From an uncultured Bacilli bacterium (lineage in GTDB: Bacteria; Bacillota_I; Bacilli_A; ML615J-28; CAG-698), in assembly GCA_934096585.1 (NCBI GenBank), contig CAKOMG010000003.1:145164-209163 (forward strand): DNA of 64,000 nt, in the 5' to 3' direction. Positions 6,707-15,520 of this stretch are shown here, piece by piece (position 1 is the stretch's first letter; each line of letters starts with the position of its first letter). Both the position numbers and the translations under genes were made by a program. Below the pieces are notes generated by a model. The model was not told the origin of the DNA. It saw only the letters and a list, made by a program, of their open reading frames with translations, and did not search any database.

Positions 6707-9523
6707 TTAAAATGGTATTTTTTTAAAGTTTCCTGAATATATTGTAACTTTTTTATAATCATTAATTTTTTCATAACTAATCAATTCTAAATCAAACATG
6801 TTTGATAATCTCAATACTTTATGAAATTCATTAGGATTAATCTTTTCAGAAATAAATATTCCTTTTATAATACCTGTTGTAAAATAAAAAGCATCCAACA
6901 AATTAATAATTTTAATATCCACGTAAACTTTTAAGTCATTTTCTTTTAACTTATCAAAAATTTCATTAATGTTCTTATCATATTCGCAAATAACAAATAT
7001 AAAATTATTAAATCGTTTCAAATCAAACGCACATAAAATATGTAATAAATATTCGTTAGAAACACTAACAAAACAATTATGTTTAAAATTATTATCAATA
7101 ATTGAAGAAATTAATTTATCATCATATTTTTGCTTTAGCGATGTTCCTAAATATTTATTAATATTTTCTTTGATGTCAATACCTGGTATTTCAGGTTTTA
7201 TTTCATAAATATAATTGTCATCAAACGTTTTAAATTCCAAGCCGTTAAGTATTAAATCTGAATTTAATATTGAATCGATTCTATTAACTAAATTATTCTT
7301 TTTAATATATCCGCGATAAATATCGTCTGTAAAGTATAACTTATTATAATCAAGCATAATTGTTGCAATACTAAGCATTTCATCAATATTAATAATATCG
7401 CGTGGATATCTAATTATTGCTGCTCGCGTTGCATAATTTTTAATCAGCTTATCAAGAGTTCGTTGATTAACTTCATTTTCAAGAATTATAATAAATGATC
7501 CATCGTTAATATAGAAAGGTTCGACTCCAAAATTCTTTTTAATTTCAACATACTCATCTACCAATCCCTTAATTTTTATAATTGAAAATTTAAACTCTAT
7601 GGCATTGCTCTTATTTTTTAAATCTATAATAGCTTTATCTAAATCCTTTTGTGATAAAGCATAACCAACACTTTCATTTTCTAATGATTTAATAATACCT
7701 TGATAATAACAAAGATGCTTATTATAATCATAAATTGGTTCTCCAATTTCTTCAAGTTGTATCACCTTGTCATCAAGATTATATTTAAATGTAACTTTAT
7801 ATTTTTCTTTCTCAGTGAATTTACTCACATATTTATCATAATCTGCTTTAGCAATATTTTTAATAAAATCATTACAACTAATTGTATTATGTTTATATGA
7901 GAAAAGTTTCTTTAAATAAGGTGACAAATACATAGTATTATTATTTAAATAAAATAAACCTACATTATTATCATTTGTTACCATACTTATCGTTTTTTCT
8001 AAATAATTATTTTTTTCATTTGCAAACTCTATTGCCAAAGCTGATTCTAACAATTTAGTACCTAGTTTTAAAATTACAGTATTAGTCTGTTCAGTTAAAT
8101 CATTATCATTTGAAGAATAAATGACAGCCGCAAAAGTATCATTATTGTAAATGCAAGGAATTGTATTAATAAATTTTACTTCTTCTTTATCATACTCGTT
8201 TCCATTAAAAATATCTTTAAAAGAAAGACGGGAAAACGAAAAATCAATAGCTATATCTCTATTTTTGGTAACCATCATCTCAACTACTGTATCTCTTAAT
8301 GCTTCATAGTTAATATTTTTTTCATATAATCGTTCATTTTTAAATTTAAAGCATTTTATAGAATCACTAATTTGATAATCAGCTTCATTTATTTTATTAA
8401 ATAAAACAAACGTAAGTTCTTTAAAATTAATAATCTTTTGTAATTTGGAAGAATAATCCATTATAATTTCTCTCAAAGTATTACCCTGTAAAGCAATATT
8501 TACTAAATTTGTAAGTATGTCAAAGCGATAAACTAAATTATTAGTTGTTTTTTCAATTATATCATTTTTATCATCTTCATTATTTTCTGAATTAATTTTT
8601 TCTTCATTATCATTAATTATTTTTTCAATTTTTTCAATTTCTTTCATCGTGTTAGAAATTTGATTAGTATCATTTACACCTATAAAATAATCTAATTTAT
8701 TATGATAAAATTGATCCTTAATTATTAAGTCATCAGTAGCGTTAATAAACAATGAAATCTTATTCATAACAAGTAATGATTGTTCATATTTTTTTAAACC
8801 ATTTAATAATTTAAGATAATCATTAATAATATTTAATGTCATATTATTGATTTCTTCATTTCCTAAAATATTATCATATAGCTGTATAGCTTCGTTATTT
8901 TTTCCTTCCAAACTAAATATTCTAGCAAGCAAATATTCAGAATATACTTCGCCTTCGTGATTAGTTTTTATTGCCAAGCAAGAATTTAATGCTTCTTTAG
9001 ATTTTTTTATTTCGTTTTTATCAATGTATATTTTTGTAATATTACTTAAAACGTAAGATTTAGTTTCATCATCAGGATTATTCTGCAATATTAGATTAAA
9101 ATAAGATAATGCTTTGTCTAAATCATTCATTTCACCATATACATAAGCCAGTTCTAAATAAAATCTGTTTTTTGAAATAGTATCTTTTTCATTTATGTAC
9201 TTCTCTTTTAAAGTTATATAACGCAAAGCTACTTTATAATTTCTTTTATTTATATATAAATATATAAGTTTATCTAAGAATTCTAAATAAACTTTTTGAA
9301 AAATAACTTCATCAATTTTTTTAAATTCCTTTAATAATAAAGAAATTGCTTCATCATTATTTTGATGTTCAATATAAATATCAGCAGTTAAAAGAATGCA
9401 TTCATAATAATATTCTTTATTATTCTCTTTTATGCATTGATCTTTTAATACATTAATTTCGTTAAGTAATGAGAAAGTTTTTTCTTTTTCTTCTAAGATT
9501 TTAAATTGTTCACGAATATTCAA
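6707..9523 (-). CDS. Large TPR-GAF protein with degenerate GGDEF-like and EAL-like C-terminal domains
   Basis: The 938-residue soluble protein opens with tetratricopeptide repeats over about residues 10-310, for example ALRYITLKEKYINEKD and ALSYFNLILQNNPDDETKSY. A GAF-like region lies at about 330-520 (NINYEALRDTVVEMMV; IPCIYNNDTFAAVIYSS). A PAS-like stretch is followed at about 640-750 by a GGDEF-like fold in which the active-site motif is replaced by INDGSFIIIL. The last 180 residues look like an EAL-type barrel without EAL or its metal ligands. It is probably a cytoplasmic sensor or scaffold with no cyclic-di-GMP catalysis. The best start is TTG at 9523, 6 nt after GAGGTG; an upstream in-frame ATG lacks an SD and runs through the promoter. 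The domain calls after the TPR region are inferred from sequence pattern. Confidence 0.6.
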   Translation of the reverse strand: MNIREQFKILEEKEKTFSLLNEINVLKDQCIKENNKEYYYECILLTADIYIEHQNNDEAISLLLKEFKKIDEVIFQKVYLEFLDKLIYLYINKRNYKVALRYITLKEKYINEKDTISKNRFYLELAYVYGEMNDLDKALSYFNLILQNNPDDETKSYVLSNITKIYIDKNEIKKSKEALNSCLAIKTNHEGEVYSEYLLARIFSLEGKNNEAIQLYDNILGNEEINNMTLNIINDYLKLLNGLKKYEQSLLVMNKISLFINATDDLIIKDQFYHNKLDYFIGVNDTNQISNTMKEIEKIEKIINDNEEKINSENNEDDKNDIIEKTTNNLVYRFDILTNLVNIALQGNTLREIIMDYSSKLQKIINFKELTFVLFNKINEADYQISDSIKCFKFKNERLYEKNINYEALRDTVVEMMVTKNRDIAIDFSFSRLSFKDIFNGNEYDKEEVKFINTIPCIYNNDTFAAVIYSSNDNDLTEQTNTVILKLGTKLLESALAIEFANEKNNYLEKTISMVTNDNNVGLFYLNNNTMYLSPYLKKLFSYKHNTISCNDFIKNIAKADYDKYVSKFTEKEKYKVTFKYNLDDKVIQLEEIGEPIYDYNKHLCYYQGIIKSLENESVGYALSQKDLDKAIIDLKNKSNAIEFKFSIIKIKGLVDEYVEIKKNFGVEPFYINDGSFIIILENEVNQRTLDKLIKNYATRAAIIRYPRDIINIDEMLSIATIMLDYNKLYFTDDIYRGYIKKNNLVNRIDSILNSDLILNGLEFKTFDDNYIYEIKPEIPGIDIKENINKYLGTSLKQKYDDKLISSIIDNNFKHNCFVSVSNEYLLHILCAFDLKRFNNFIFVICEYDKNINEIFDKLKENDLKVYVDIKIINLLDAFYFTTGIIKGIFISEKINPNEFHKVLRLSNMFDLELISYEKINDYKKVTIYSGNFKKIPF

Positions 9524-9545
9524 AGCATTCACCTCATTTTTTTTA

Positions 9546-9574
9546 ATTATATCATAAAAAGATAAAAAAAGCCA
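9546..9574 (-). promoter_or_regulatory. Probable promoter of the TPR-GAF / membrane protein operon
   Basis: -10 TATAAT (9551-9546) lies 17 bp from a weak -35 TGGCTT (9574-9569) on the minus strand, shortly before GAGGTG and the TTG start. Confidence 0.45.
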
Positions 9575-9639
9575 TAAAATAATCAATTATGTTAGTAATT
9601 AGTTAAAGATATAATAGCATTTATATAGTTTTAAACATT

Positions 9640-9667
9640 AAAAATGCTCATCTAATTATAGGTGAGC
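9640..9667 (-). terminator. Terminator of apt-rel-dtd
   Basis: A 9-bp stem with one G-T pair, GCTCATCTA/TAGGTGAGC on the plus strand (9646-9654 with 9659-9667), with a 4-nt loop. T-rich tracts lie on both sides, so it can act in both directions; dtd ends 18 bp upstream of it. Confidence 0.7.
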
Positions 9668-9684
9668 TCTTTTTTAATATTTTG

Positions 9685-10119
9685 TTAGAATTCAAGTAAA
9701 AATGTTGATGGACCATGATTAACAAAATCAATATCCATATCAGCACCAAACACTCCCGTTTTAGTAGTAACAAAGGTGTTTAATTCATTATTAAAATAAT
9801 CATATAAAAGAGTAGCTTCTTCTGGTTTCATAGCATTAACAAATGAAGGTCTATTGCCATCGTTAGTATTACCATATAAAGTGAATTGAGAAATTGATAA
9901 CACTTCACCATTTACTTGATTAATATTTAAATTCATTTTACCATTTTCATCTTCAAATATACGTAAATTCACAATTTTTTTTACCATTTTATCAACTACC
10001 ATTTTAGTATCAGAGTGAGTAAAACCAACAAGAAGCATATAACCTTCTTTAATCTCTCCAACTATTTTATTATTGATTATACATTTTGCTCTTTTTACTC
10101 TTTGCACAATAACTCTCAT
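9685..10119 (-). CDS. dtd: D-aminoacyl-tRNA deacylase
   Basis: Dtd hydrolyses D-amino acids mischarged on tRNA. The 144-residue product starts MRVIVQRVKRAKC and contains the two active-site motifs: SISQFTLYG, and the Gly-Pro motif near the C-terminus as NHGPSTFLLEF. The ATG overlaps the rel stop as ATGA, matching the conserved rel-dtd pairing of Firmicutes. Length and start are standard. Confidence 0.95.
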   Translation of the reverse strand: MRVIVQRVKRAKCIINNKIVGEIKEGYMLLVGFTHSDTKMVVDKMVKKIVNLRIFEDENGKMNLNINQVNGEVLSISQFTLYGNTNDGNRPSFVNAMKPEEATLLYDYFNNELNTFVTTKTGVFGADMDIDFVNHGPSTFLLEF

Positions 10120-12299
10120 TTCATAATCCTTTCAACTGAATAAACATCATTTAGTTTTTCAATATTAGCAATAGTTTTTTGTAGTGCTTCCAAACTTGGA
10201 GTTACTACTTTAACTTTCGTTAAAATATCTCCATCTTTTGTTTTGCTTGAACTAATTGCCTTAATAGACATAGAATTGCTATTAATCGTATTAATTATAT
10301 CAACAACAATGCTCTTTCTATCAAAAGATAAAATAGACAATTGCGTTTCGTAATTGATACTATCACCACTTGTATCCCAAAATACATCAAGCAATCTATC
10401 AGTATCTATTGACTTAACATTTGGACATTCTAAACGATGTACAATTATACCTGAACCTTTAGAAACATATCCAACAATATCGTCGCCTTTAATTGGATGA
10501 CAACAATTAGCCAATTTAATCTGTGCTTTGTCAAGACCTGCAACAACAACTCCACAACTATTTTTATAATGTCTAGGTTCAACTCTTTTTTCCTCACTAT
10601 ATTGCTTTATTAGCATCTCTTCATCACTTTCAGCGATTCCGAACAATTTATGAGCGGCACCTTTTACAGATAAAGTTCCTTTGCCTAATTCATAATAAAA
10701 ATCTTCTAAATTATTAACATTATATTTTGAAAATGTATCAACTACTAATTTTTCAGTAATTTTACCTTCCAAATTTTCAGTTTTCAAAGCATTTTCAAAA
10801 TCAGTTTGACCTTTTAAAACTAGAGAATCTCTCTTTCGTTTATTTAATATTGAAATAATTTTATGTTTAGCATGTGATGTTTTAACAATTTTAATCCATT
10901 GTTCAGTTGGGCCATTAAAGTTCTTTGATGTTTTAATTTCAACAACATCACCAGTTTTTAACCTATAAGTTAAAGGAACGATTTTGCCATTGACAATAGC
11001 ACCTACCGTATGATTTCCAACCTCAGTATGAACGCGGTATGCAAAATCCAATGGAGTTCCGCCATTTGGAAGGTCAATTACATCACCCTTAGGTGTAAAG
11101 ATATAAACGTTGGCGGAAAAAATATCTTCTTTTAAGTTTTCAAGAGGATCTTTTCCATCTTCTTCTGCGTTTTCAATATAGGTAATCATATCTTTATACC
11201 ATTTAAATTTACTTGCAAGTTCAGCTTGTTCTTTTTCCGGTGTATAAGAAGTATTATCTTCTTTATATGCCCAATGAGCAGCAATACCCATTTCAGCTAT
11301 AGCATCCATATCATAAGTTCTAATTTGAATTTCAAATATTTTGCCATTTAATCCAACAACAGTAGTATGTAAAGATTGATATAAATTTGGTTTAGGTGTA
11401 GCAATATAATCTTTAAATCTAAGTGGAATTGGCGTCCATTCGCCATGAACAAGTCCCAAAGCATGATAGCAATCTTCAATTGTTGGGACAATGATTCTTA
11501 AAGCCAATAAATCATATATTTCATTAAATTCTTTATTTTTAGTGTTCATTTTTTTACAAACACTATAAATGTTTTTTACACGCCCTTTAATGTCAAAATT
11601 TTTAAATCCATTGGTATTTAAAATTTCTTTTAATCGCTCAATCATTTTAACAATATCGTCGTCGCGTGCGGCTTTTTGTTGTTTAATTAAATTCAATACA
11701 CGAATATACTCTTCAGGATTTGTATACTTAAAACTTAAATCTTCTAATTCCGCTTTTAAGCGATACATACCAAGACGATGTGCAAGTGGTGCATATAGAT
11801 CGAGCGTTTCTTGAGCTATTCTTTTTTGCTTTTCAGGTGTTTGGAATTCAAGAGTACGCATATTGTGAAGTCTATCATATAACTTCACAAGAATTACTCT
11901 AACATCTTTAGCCATTGCAACTAAAATTTTTTGATGTGACTTTTCCAAAACTTTTTCTTTGGTCATATACTTTAATTTACTTATTTTAGTAACACCATCA
12001 ACTATTTTTGCTACATCACTACCAAAATACTTTTCAATGTAATCTAATGAAATATCGGTATCTTCTACCACATCATGTAACAGTGCAGCTGCAATTGTGG
12101 ATGGACCAGCGTGTATTTCCGTAAGCATATATGCCACAGCAAGTGGATGATTAATGTAAGGTTCACCAGACATTCTGAATTGTCCTTCATGTTGTTGTTT
12201 AGCTAAATTATAAGCATCCTCAATTAATTTAATATTTTTTTCTTGTTTTAAATATGTTGATGCTAAAGATAATAAGCTTTCAATTGTAGCAGGTTCCAT
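10116..12299 (-). CDS. rel: Bifunctional (p)ppGpp synthetase/hydrolase Rel
   Basis: Long RelA/SpoT-homologue enzyme that makes and breaks the stringent-response alarmone. All domains are present in 727 residues. The HD hydrolase has HPLAVAYML and LLHDVVEDTD. The synthetase has RFKDYIATPKPNLYQSLHTT and EIQIRTYDMDAIAEMGIAAH. The TGS domain has IFTPKGDVIDLPNGGTPLDF. The zinc-finger/RIS region has LANCCHPIKGDDIVGY. A C-terminal ACT domain ends the protein. Both catalytic signatures look intact. An AAGGGGG SD precedes the ATG. It lies between apt and dtd; linking purine salvage (apt) with alarmone metabolism is the usual Bacilli order. Confidence 0.97.
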   Translation of the reverse strand: MEPATIESLLSLASTYLKQEKNIKLIEDAYNLAKQQHEGQFRMSGEPYINHPLAVAYMLTEIHAGPSTIAAALLHDVVEDTDISLDYIEKYFGSDVAKIVDGVTKISKLKYMTKEKVLEKSHQKILVAMAKDVRVILVKLYDRLHNMRTLEFQTPEKQKRIAQETLDLYAPLAHRLGMYRLKAELEDLSFKYTNPEEYIRVLNLIKQQKAARDDDIVKMIERLKEILNTNGFKNFDIKGRVKNIYSVCKKMNTKNKEFNEIYDLLALRIIVPTIEDCYHALGLVHGEWTPIPLRFKDYIATPKPNLYQSLHTTVVGLNGKIFEIQIRTYDMDAIAEMGIAAHWAYKEDNTSYTPEKEQAELASKFKWYKDMITYIENAEEDGKDPLENLKEDIFSANVYIFTPKGDVIDLPNGGTPLDFAYRVHTEVGNHTVGAIVNGKIVPLTYRLKTGDVVEIKTSKNFNGPTEQWIKIVKTSHAKHKIISILNKRKRDSLVLKGQTDFENALKTENLEGKITEKLVVDTFSKYNVNNLEDFYYELGKGTLSVKGAAHKLFGIAESDEEMLIKQYSEEKRVEPRHYKNSCGVVVAGLDKAQIKLANCCHPIKGDDIVGYVSKGSGIIVHRLECPNVKSIDTDRLLDVFWDTSGDSINYETQLSILSFDRKSIVVDIINTINSNSMSIKAISSSKTKDGDILTKVKVVTPSLEALQKTIANIEKLNDVYSVERIMK

Positions 12300-12322
12300 A
12301 CATTAACCCCCTTTCTATACTT

Positions 12323-12841
12323 CTAATATTTAACTAATGATTTTACATTATAATCTTTTAATAATTTTCGACCATTTAAATCGCTTAGTTCAATTACAAA
12401 ATACATGCCGACAACAATACCGCCTAAACTTTCAATTAGTTTTGCGGCTGCATGCACAGTTCCACCGGTAGCAAGTAAGTCATCAATGATAACAACTTTT
12501 TGACCAGGTTTAATCGCATCTTTATGAATACATAAAACATTTTTACCATATTCTAAATCGTATGAAATTTCTTTAGTTTCACGTGGTAATTTACCAGGTT
12601 TTCTAACTGGAACAAATCCAACGCCCATATTTATAGCTACAGGACAACTAAAAAAGAATCCACGAGATTCAGGTCCTGTAATAACTTCAGCACCTACTTC
12701 TTTTGATAATTCAGTTAATTCATCGCATGCTTGTTTAAAAACTTCACCATCTCCAAGCAATGGCGTAATGTCTCTAAATAAAATGCCTTCAATTGGAAAA
12801 TCTTTTACACTTTTGATATAATCTTCATAATTATATTTCAC
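12323..12841 (-). CDS. apt: Adenine phosphoribosyltransferase
   Basis: Converts adenine and PRPP to AMP. The PRPP-binding motif VVIIDDLLATGGT is present, and KDFPIEGILFRDITPLL matches the family N-terminus. The GTG at 12850 is part of the SD AAGAGGTG; the GTG at 12841, 6 nt after that SD, gives the expected N-terminus MKYNYEDYIKSVKD and a 172-residue protein. It heads the apt-rel-dtd operon. A TATAAT at 12869-12864 is a plausible -10, but no good -35 is seen. Confidence 0.93.
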   Translation of the reverse strand: MKYNYEDYIKSVKDFPIEGILFRDITPLLGDGEVFKQACDELTELSKEVGAEVITGPESRGFFFSCPVAINMGVGFVPVRKPGKLPRETKEISYDLEYGKNVLCIHKDAIKPGQKVVIIDDLLATGGTVHAAAKLIESLGGIVVGMYFVIELSDLNGRKLLKDYNVKSLVKY

Positions 12842-12974
12842 TATTTTCACCTCTTATAGAATAATTATAGTTTATAGTATCATAAAAATTCATAAACGTA
12901 TAAATTAATAAAAAACTATTTCCTATAATACATATTTTATCACTAATTGACATATAAATCAATACGAGGTTTAT

Positions 12975-14420
12975 TTGAAAGTGCTAACAAAAAAGAAAAA
13001 AATCATTAATAACACTTTAATTTTAATAGTTTCAAGTTTAATAATTAAAGTGTTAGGCTTATTTAACCGCATAATTTTGACAAGATTTTTAGGAAATCCT
13101 GGAATCTCATTATACACACTAGCCATACCAACAATAATGCTTTTTGTATCGCTTAGTTCATTATCACTTTCCACAGCAATGATAAAAATAAGTTCAAAGT
13201 ACCAATCAAAAAGAGTAATATCTGTTGGTATATTTATAGCAATTATTGCGTCTTCGCTTGCTTCTATAATCTTATTATTATCTTTAAATACCATTTCTTC
13301 GAAATTATTAAAACAAACTGATACATATTATCCTATATTATTTTCTATTCCATTATTATTTTTTACTTCAATTAGTTCAGTAATAAGAGGATATTTTTTA
13401 GGTATTGAGAAAACAAATGTAACATCTTATGCAAACATTATAGAACAATTAACAAGAATTATTTTCACTTTAATTGTTTTTTCATTATTTAAAGATAAAA
13501 ATATTGTTTTTTATGTAAACATTGCAATTATAATGATGTCTATAGGAGAATTATGTTCTCTAATTTATACATTCTTAAAATTAAAAAGAATAAAAAATAA
13601 AAAGCAAATTGATAATAAAATAATAAAAAAAGAACTACTAGATATAGCCGTTCCTTCAACTTCCTCTTCTATAATTAGTAACATTACTTTTTTTATGGAG
13701 CCGATTATCTTTACATTTGTATTAACTAAATTAAATTATAATTCAAAAGAAATATTGTATAAATATAGTGAAGTTTCTGCTTACGCATTGCCACTTATTA
13801 CTATGTTTTCCTTTATTCCCATTTCGATTTCAATGGCTGTAATGCCTAAACTTAGTACTTCTTTAGACAAATCAATTAGTTCTTTTATATCATCAATTAT
13901 TACAATAATTTTAATACCAGCCTTATTAATTTGTTTGATCCTTTTTGACTACAGTAAAGAAATATGTTTACTGTTATATAAAACGGATATTGGTGGTAAT
14001 ATAGTTAAAAAATACATTTATTTATTTATCGTTTTTTATTTCATTAATCCTTTTAGCACTGTTCTTTTATCAACTGGAAAATCAAAACTACTATTCCTTT
14101 TTTCTACAATTACTCATATTATTAAATTGATACTATTATTTATTCTTCCGTATATTACTAACGATTCATTAATTATTAGTTATTTAATATCGTATCTATT
14201 ATTATTCATTCTTTTACTTGTCTTTTTAATAAAGAAATATCACTTTAAAATTCAAATAATTAACATTTTATCAATACTACTTATATTTATTATTACCTTT
14301 TTATTAAATAAAATAGTCATTAATTTAAATTTATCATTTTTAATAAAAATTTTAATAATTAGTACAATTTATTGTTTATTTAGTTTCTTCTTCATTATTA
14401 AGAATAGGAACAACGTATAA
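12975..14420 (+). CDS. SpoVB/MurJ-type polysaccharide (lipid) flippase
   Basis: The 481-residue protein is almost entirely transmembrane (about 14 helices) and belongs to the MOP/MviN exporter superfamily. The start LILIVSSLIIKVLGLFNR, the segment TRFLGNPGISLYTLAIP, and the EKTNVTSYANIIEQLTRI region fit the SpoVB branch, which flips lipid-linked precursors during spore cortex formation. TTG at 12975 is the start, with GAGG 5 nt upstream. The gene diverges from apt; a sigma-E-like ACATATT, N14, CATATAAA at 12930-12958 would place the transcript start almost on the SD, so it is not claimed. Its 3' end overlaps the convergent DUF421 gene by 45 bp. A vegetative lipid II flippase role cannot be excluded. 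Confidence 0.75.
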   Translation: MKVLTKKKKIINNTLILIVSSLIIKVLGLFNRIILTRFLGNPGISLYTLAIPTIMLFVSLSSLSLSTAMIKISSKYQSKRVISVGIFIAIIASSLASIILLLSLNTISSKLLKQTDTYYPILFSIPLLFFTSISSVIRGYFLGIEKTNVTSYANIIEQLTRIIFTLIVFSLFKDKNIVFYVNIAIIMMSIGELCSLIYTFLKLKRIKNKKQIDNKIIKKELLDIAVPSTSSSIISNITFFMEPIIFTFVLTKLNYNSKEILYKYSEVSAYALPLITMFSFIPISISMAVMPKLSTSLDKSISSFISSIITIILIPALLICLILFDYSKEICLLLYKTDIGGNIVKKYIYLFIVFYFINPFSTVLLSTGKSKLLFLFSTITHIIKLILLFILPYITNDSLIISYLISYLLLFILLLVFLIKKYHFKIQIINILSILLIFIITFLLNKIVINLNLSFLIKILIISTIYCLFSFFFIIKNRNNV

Positions 14421-15017
14421 TTCCCCTTTTTCTAAACTAGCATAGTAAACATCTTTTATTCTTATACCATTTAATTTCTTTTTAAGCCAATAAACGCTTA
14501 ATCCGAGCATTTTCAAATTATCTTCTTCTACCTTTCCGCTAACAATTAATGGGAAAGGATTTGTTGGGGAATCTTTATACTTAAATACACTAATATTACC
14601 ATTATTCTCCAAAACCAAATATTGTACTTCTTTTAAACTTGCAACCGAATTCAGTCTTAATTGCGTTATTAAATCATCCATATTATATCTTTGTTTTTGC
14701 ATTTCTTTTACATTTAATTTTCCATCATAAATCAACACAGATTCCTTACCATCAAAAAATTTTCTTGCTCTTTTCCATTTCAAGAGCATTAAGGCAATGG
14801 ATCGTTGCACAATTCCTAATACAACAGCAACTATCAAATAATGGAAAAAATTTTCATTATCTTCTTCAATACCGATTACTAGTATATCCGCAATTACAAG
14901 TATTATAGAAAAGTCAAATAAATTCACTTGTCCTATTTCTCTTTTTCCCATAAAACGCAAACATACGAATAATACAAAATACACAACTAAACATTTTAAA
15001 ATAATTCTAAACATCAT
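14376..15017 (-). CDS. DUF421 (YetF-family) membrane protein
   Basis: The 213-residue protein has three N-terminal transmembrane helices and a cytoplasmic C-terminal domain. The family signature LRFMGKREIGQVNLFDFSII is at the start of the domain, and YNMDDLITQLRLNSVASLKE and VQYLVLENNGNISVF mark the DUF421 soluble part. YetF-type proteins are common in spore-forming Bacilli, and several paralogues affect spore properties; the biochemical role is unknown. It is convergent with, and overlaps, the flippase gene by 45 bp. It starts with two consecutive ATG codons and a weak SD. Confidence 0.85.
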   Translation of the reverse strand: MMFRIILKCLVVYFVLFVCLRFMGKREIGQVNLFDFSIILVIADILVIGIEEDNENFFHYLIVAVVLGIVQRSIALMLLKWKRARKFFDGKESVLIYDGKLNVKEMQKQRYNMDDLITQLRLNSVASLKEVQYLVLENNGNISVFKYKDSPTNPFPLIVSGKVEEDNLKMLGLSVYWLKKKLNGIRIKDVYYASLEKGELYVVPILNNEEETK

Positions 15018-15065
15018 ATTCTAAAAAACCAATCCTTTCATATATTTAATTAGAGGTTTATTTAA

Positions 15066-15449
15066 ATGGAAAAACAAAAAAATAAAATTAAAAAATTTTT
15101 ATTTGTTTATTTATTATTTTTTATTATTTTAACCACAGTATCATTAGTTTATGCAATATTACTACACAATGGAATTTTATCAACAAGTTCTGCTTTCTTT
15201 AATAGAATAACCTTCATTATAGGAATTGTGATGTTTTTTATTTTAGGTTTTTTAATCGGAAAAGTTGCAAAAAAAAATGGTCTAGTAGAAGGATTAATTG
15301 CAGCGCTCATAATAATTTTACTTTCTCTTTTAATAAATTTAATTATTAGAATAGAATTAAGTAGTTTATTTTTTATTAAGGCAGGAAGTTACATCTTAAG
15401 TTCAATGGCTGGTGGAATAATAGGAGTTAATTCATTAAAAAAGAAATAA
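15066..15449 (+). CDS. TIGR04086 (YrzE-like) membrane protein
   Basis: The 127-residue protein has four predicted transmembrane helices (about 10-30, 45-67, 74-92, 103-122) with glycine motifs FFILGFLIGKVAKKNGLVEG and LSSMAGGIIGVN, fitting the TIGR04086 family found in spore-forming Firmicutes. Function is unknown. SD AGAGG lies 9 nt before the ATG. A perfect TCATATT at 15014-15020 and a CATATATT at 15039-15046 are upstream, but 18 bp apart, too far for a standard sigma-E promoter. Confidence 0.6.
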   Translation: MEKQKNKIKKFLFVYLLFFIILTTVSLVYAILLHNGILSTSSAFFNRITFIIGIVMFFILGFLIGKVAKKNGLVEGLIAALIIILLSLLINLIIRIELSSLFFIKAGSYILSSMAGGIIGVNSLKKK

Positions 15450-15520
15450 ATAATATTTTACAATACTCATAATTTGTGATAAAATATTTAAGAAGATTAA
15501 AGATTTATCAAAGGTGTAAT

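Noticed and set aside
12930..12958. Sigma-E-like promoter (ACATATT, N14, CATATAAA) before the spoVB-like gene
   Set aside because: The predicted transcript start would fall almost on the SD, leaving practically no leader; a chance match is likely in AT-rich DNA.
15014..15046. Perfect sigma-E -35 TCATATT plus CATATATT before the TIGR04086 gene
   Set aside because: Spacing is 18 bp, outside the 13-15 bp range.
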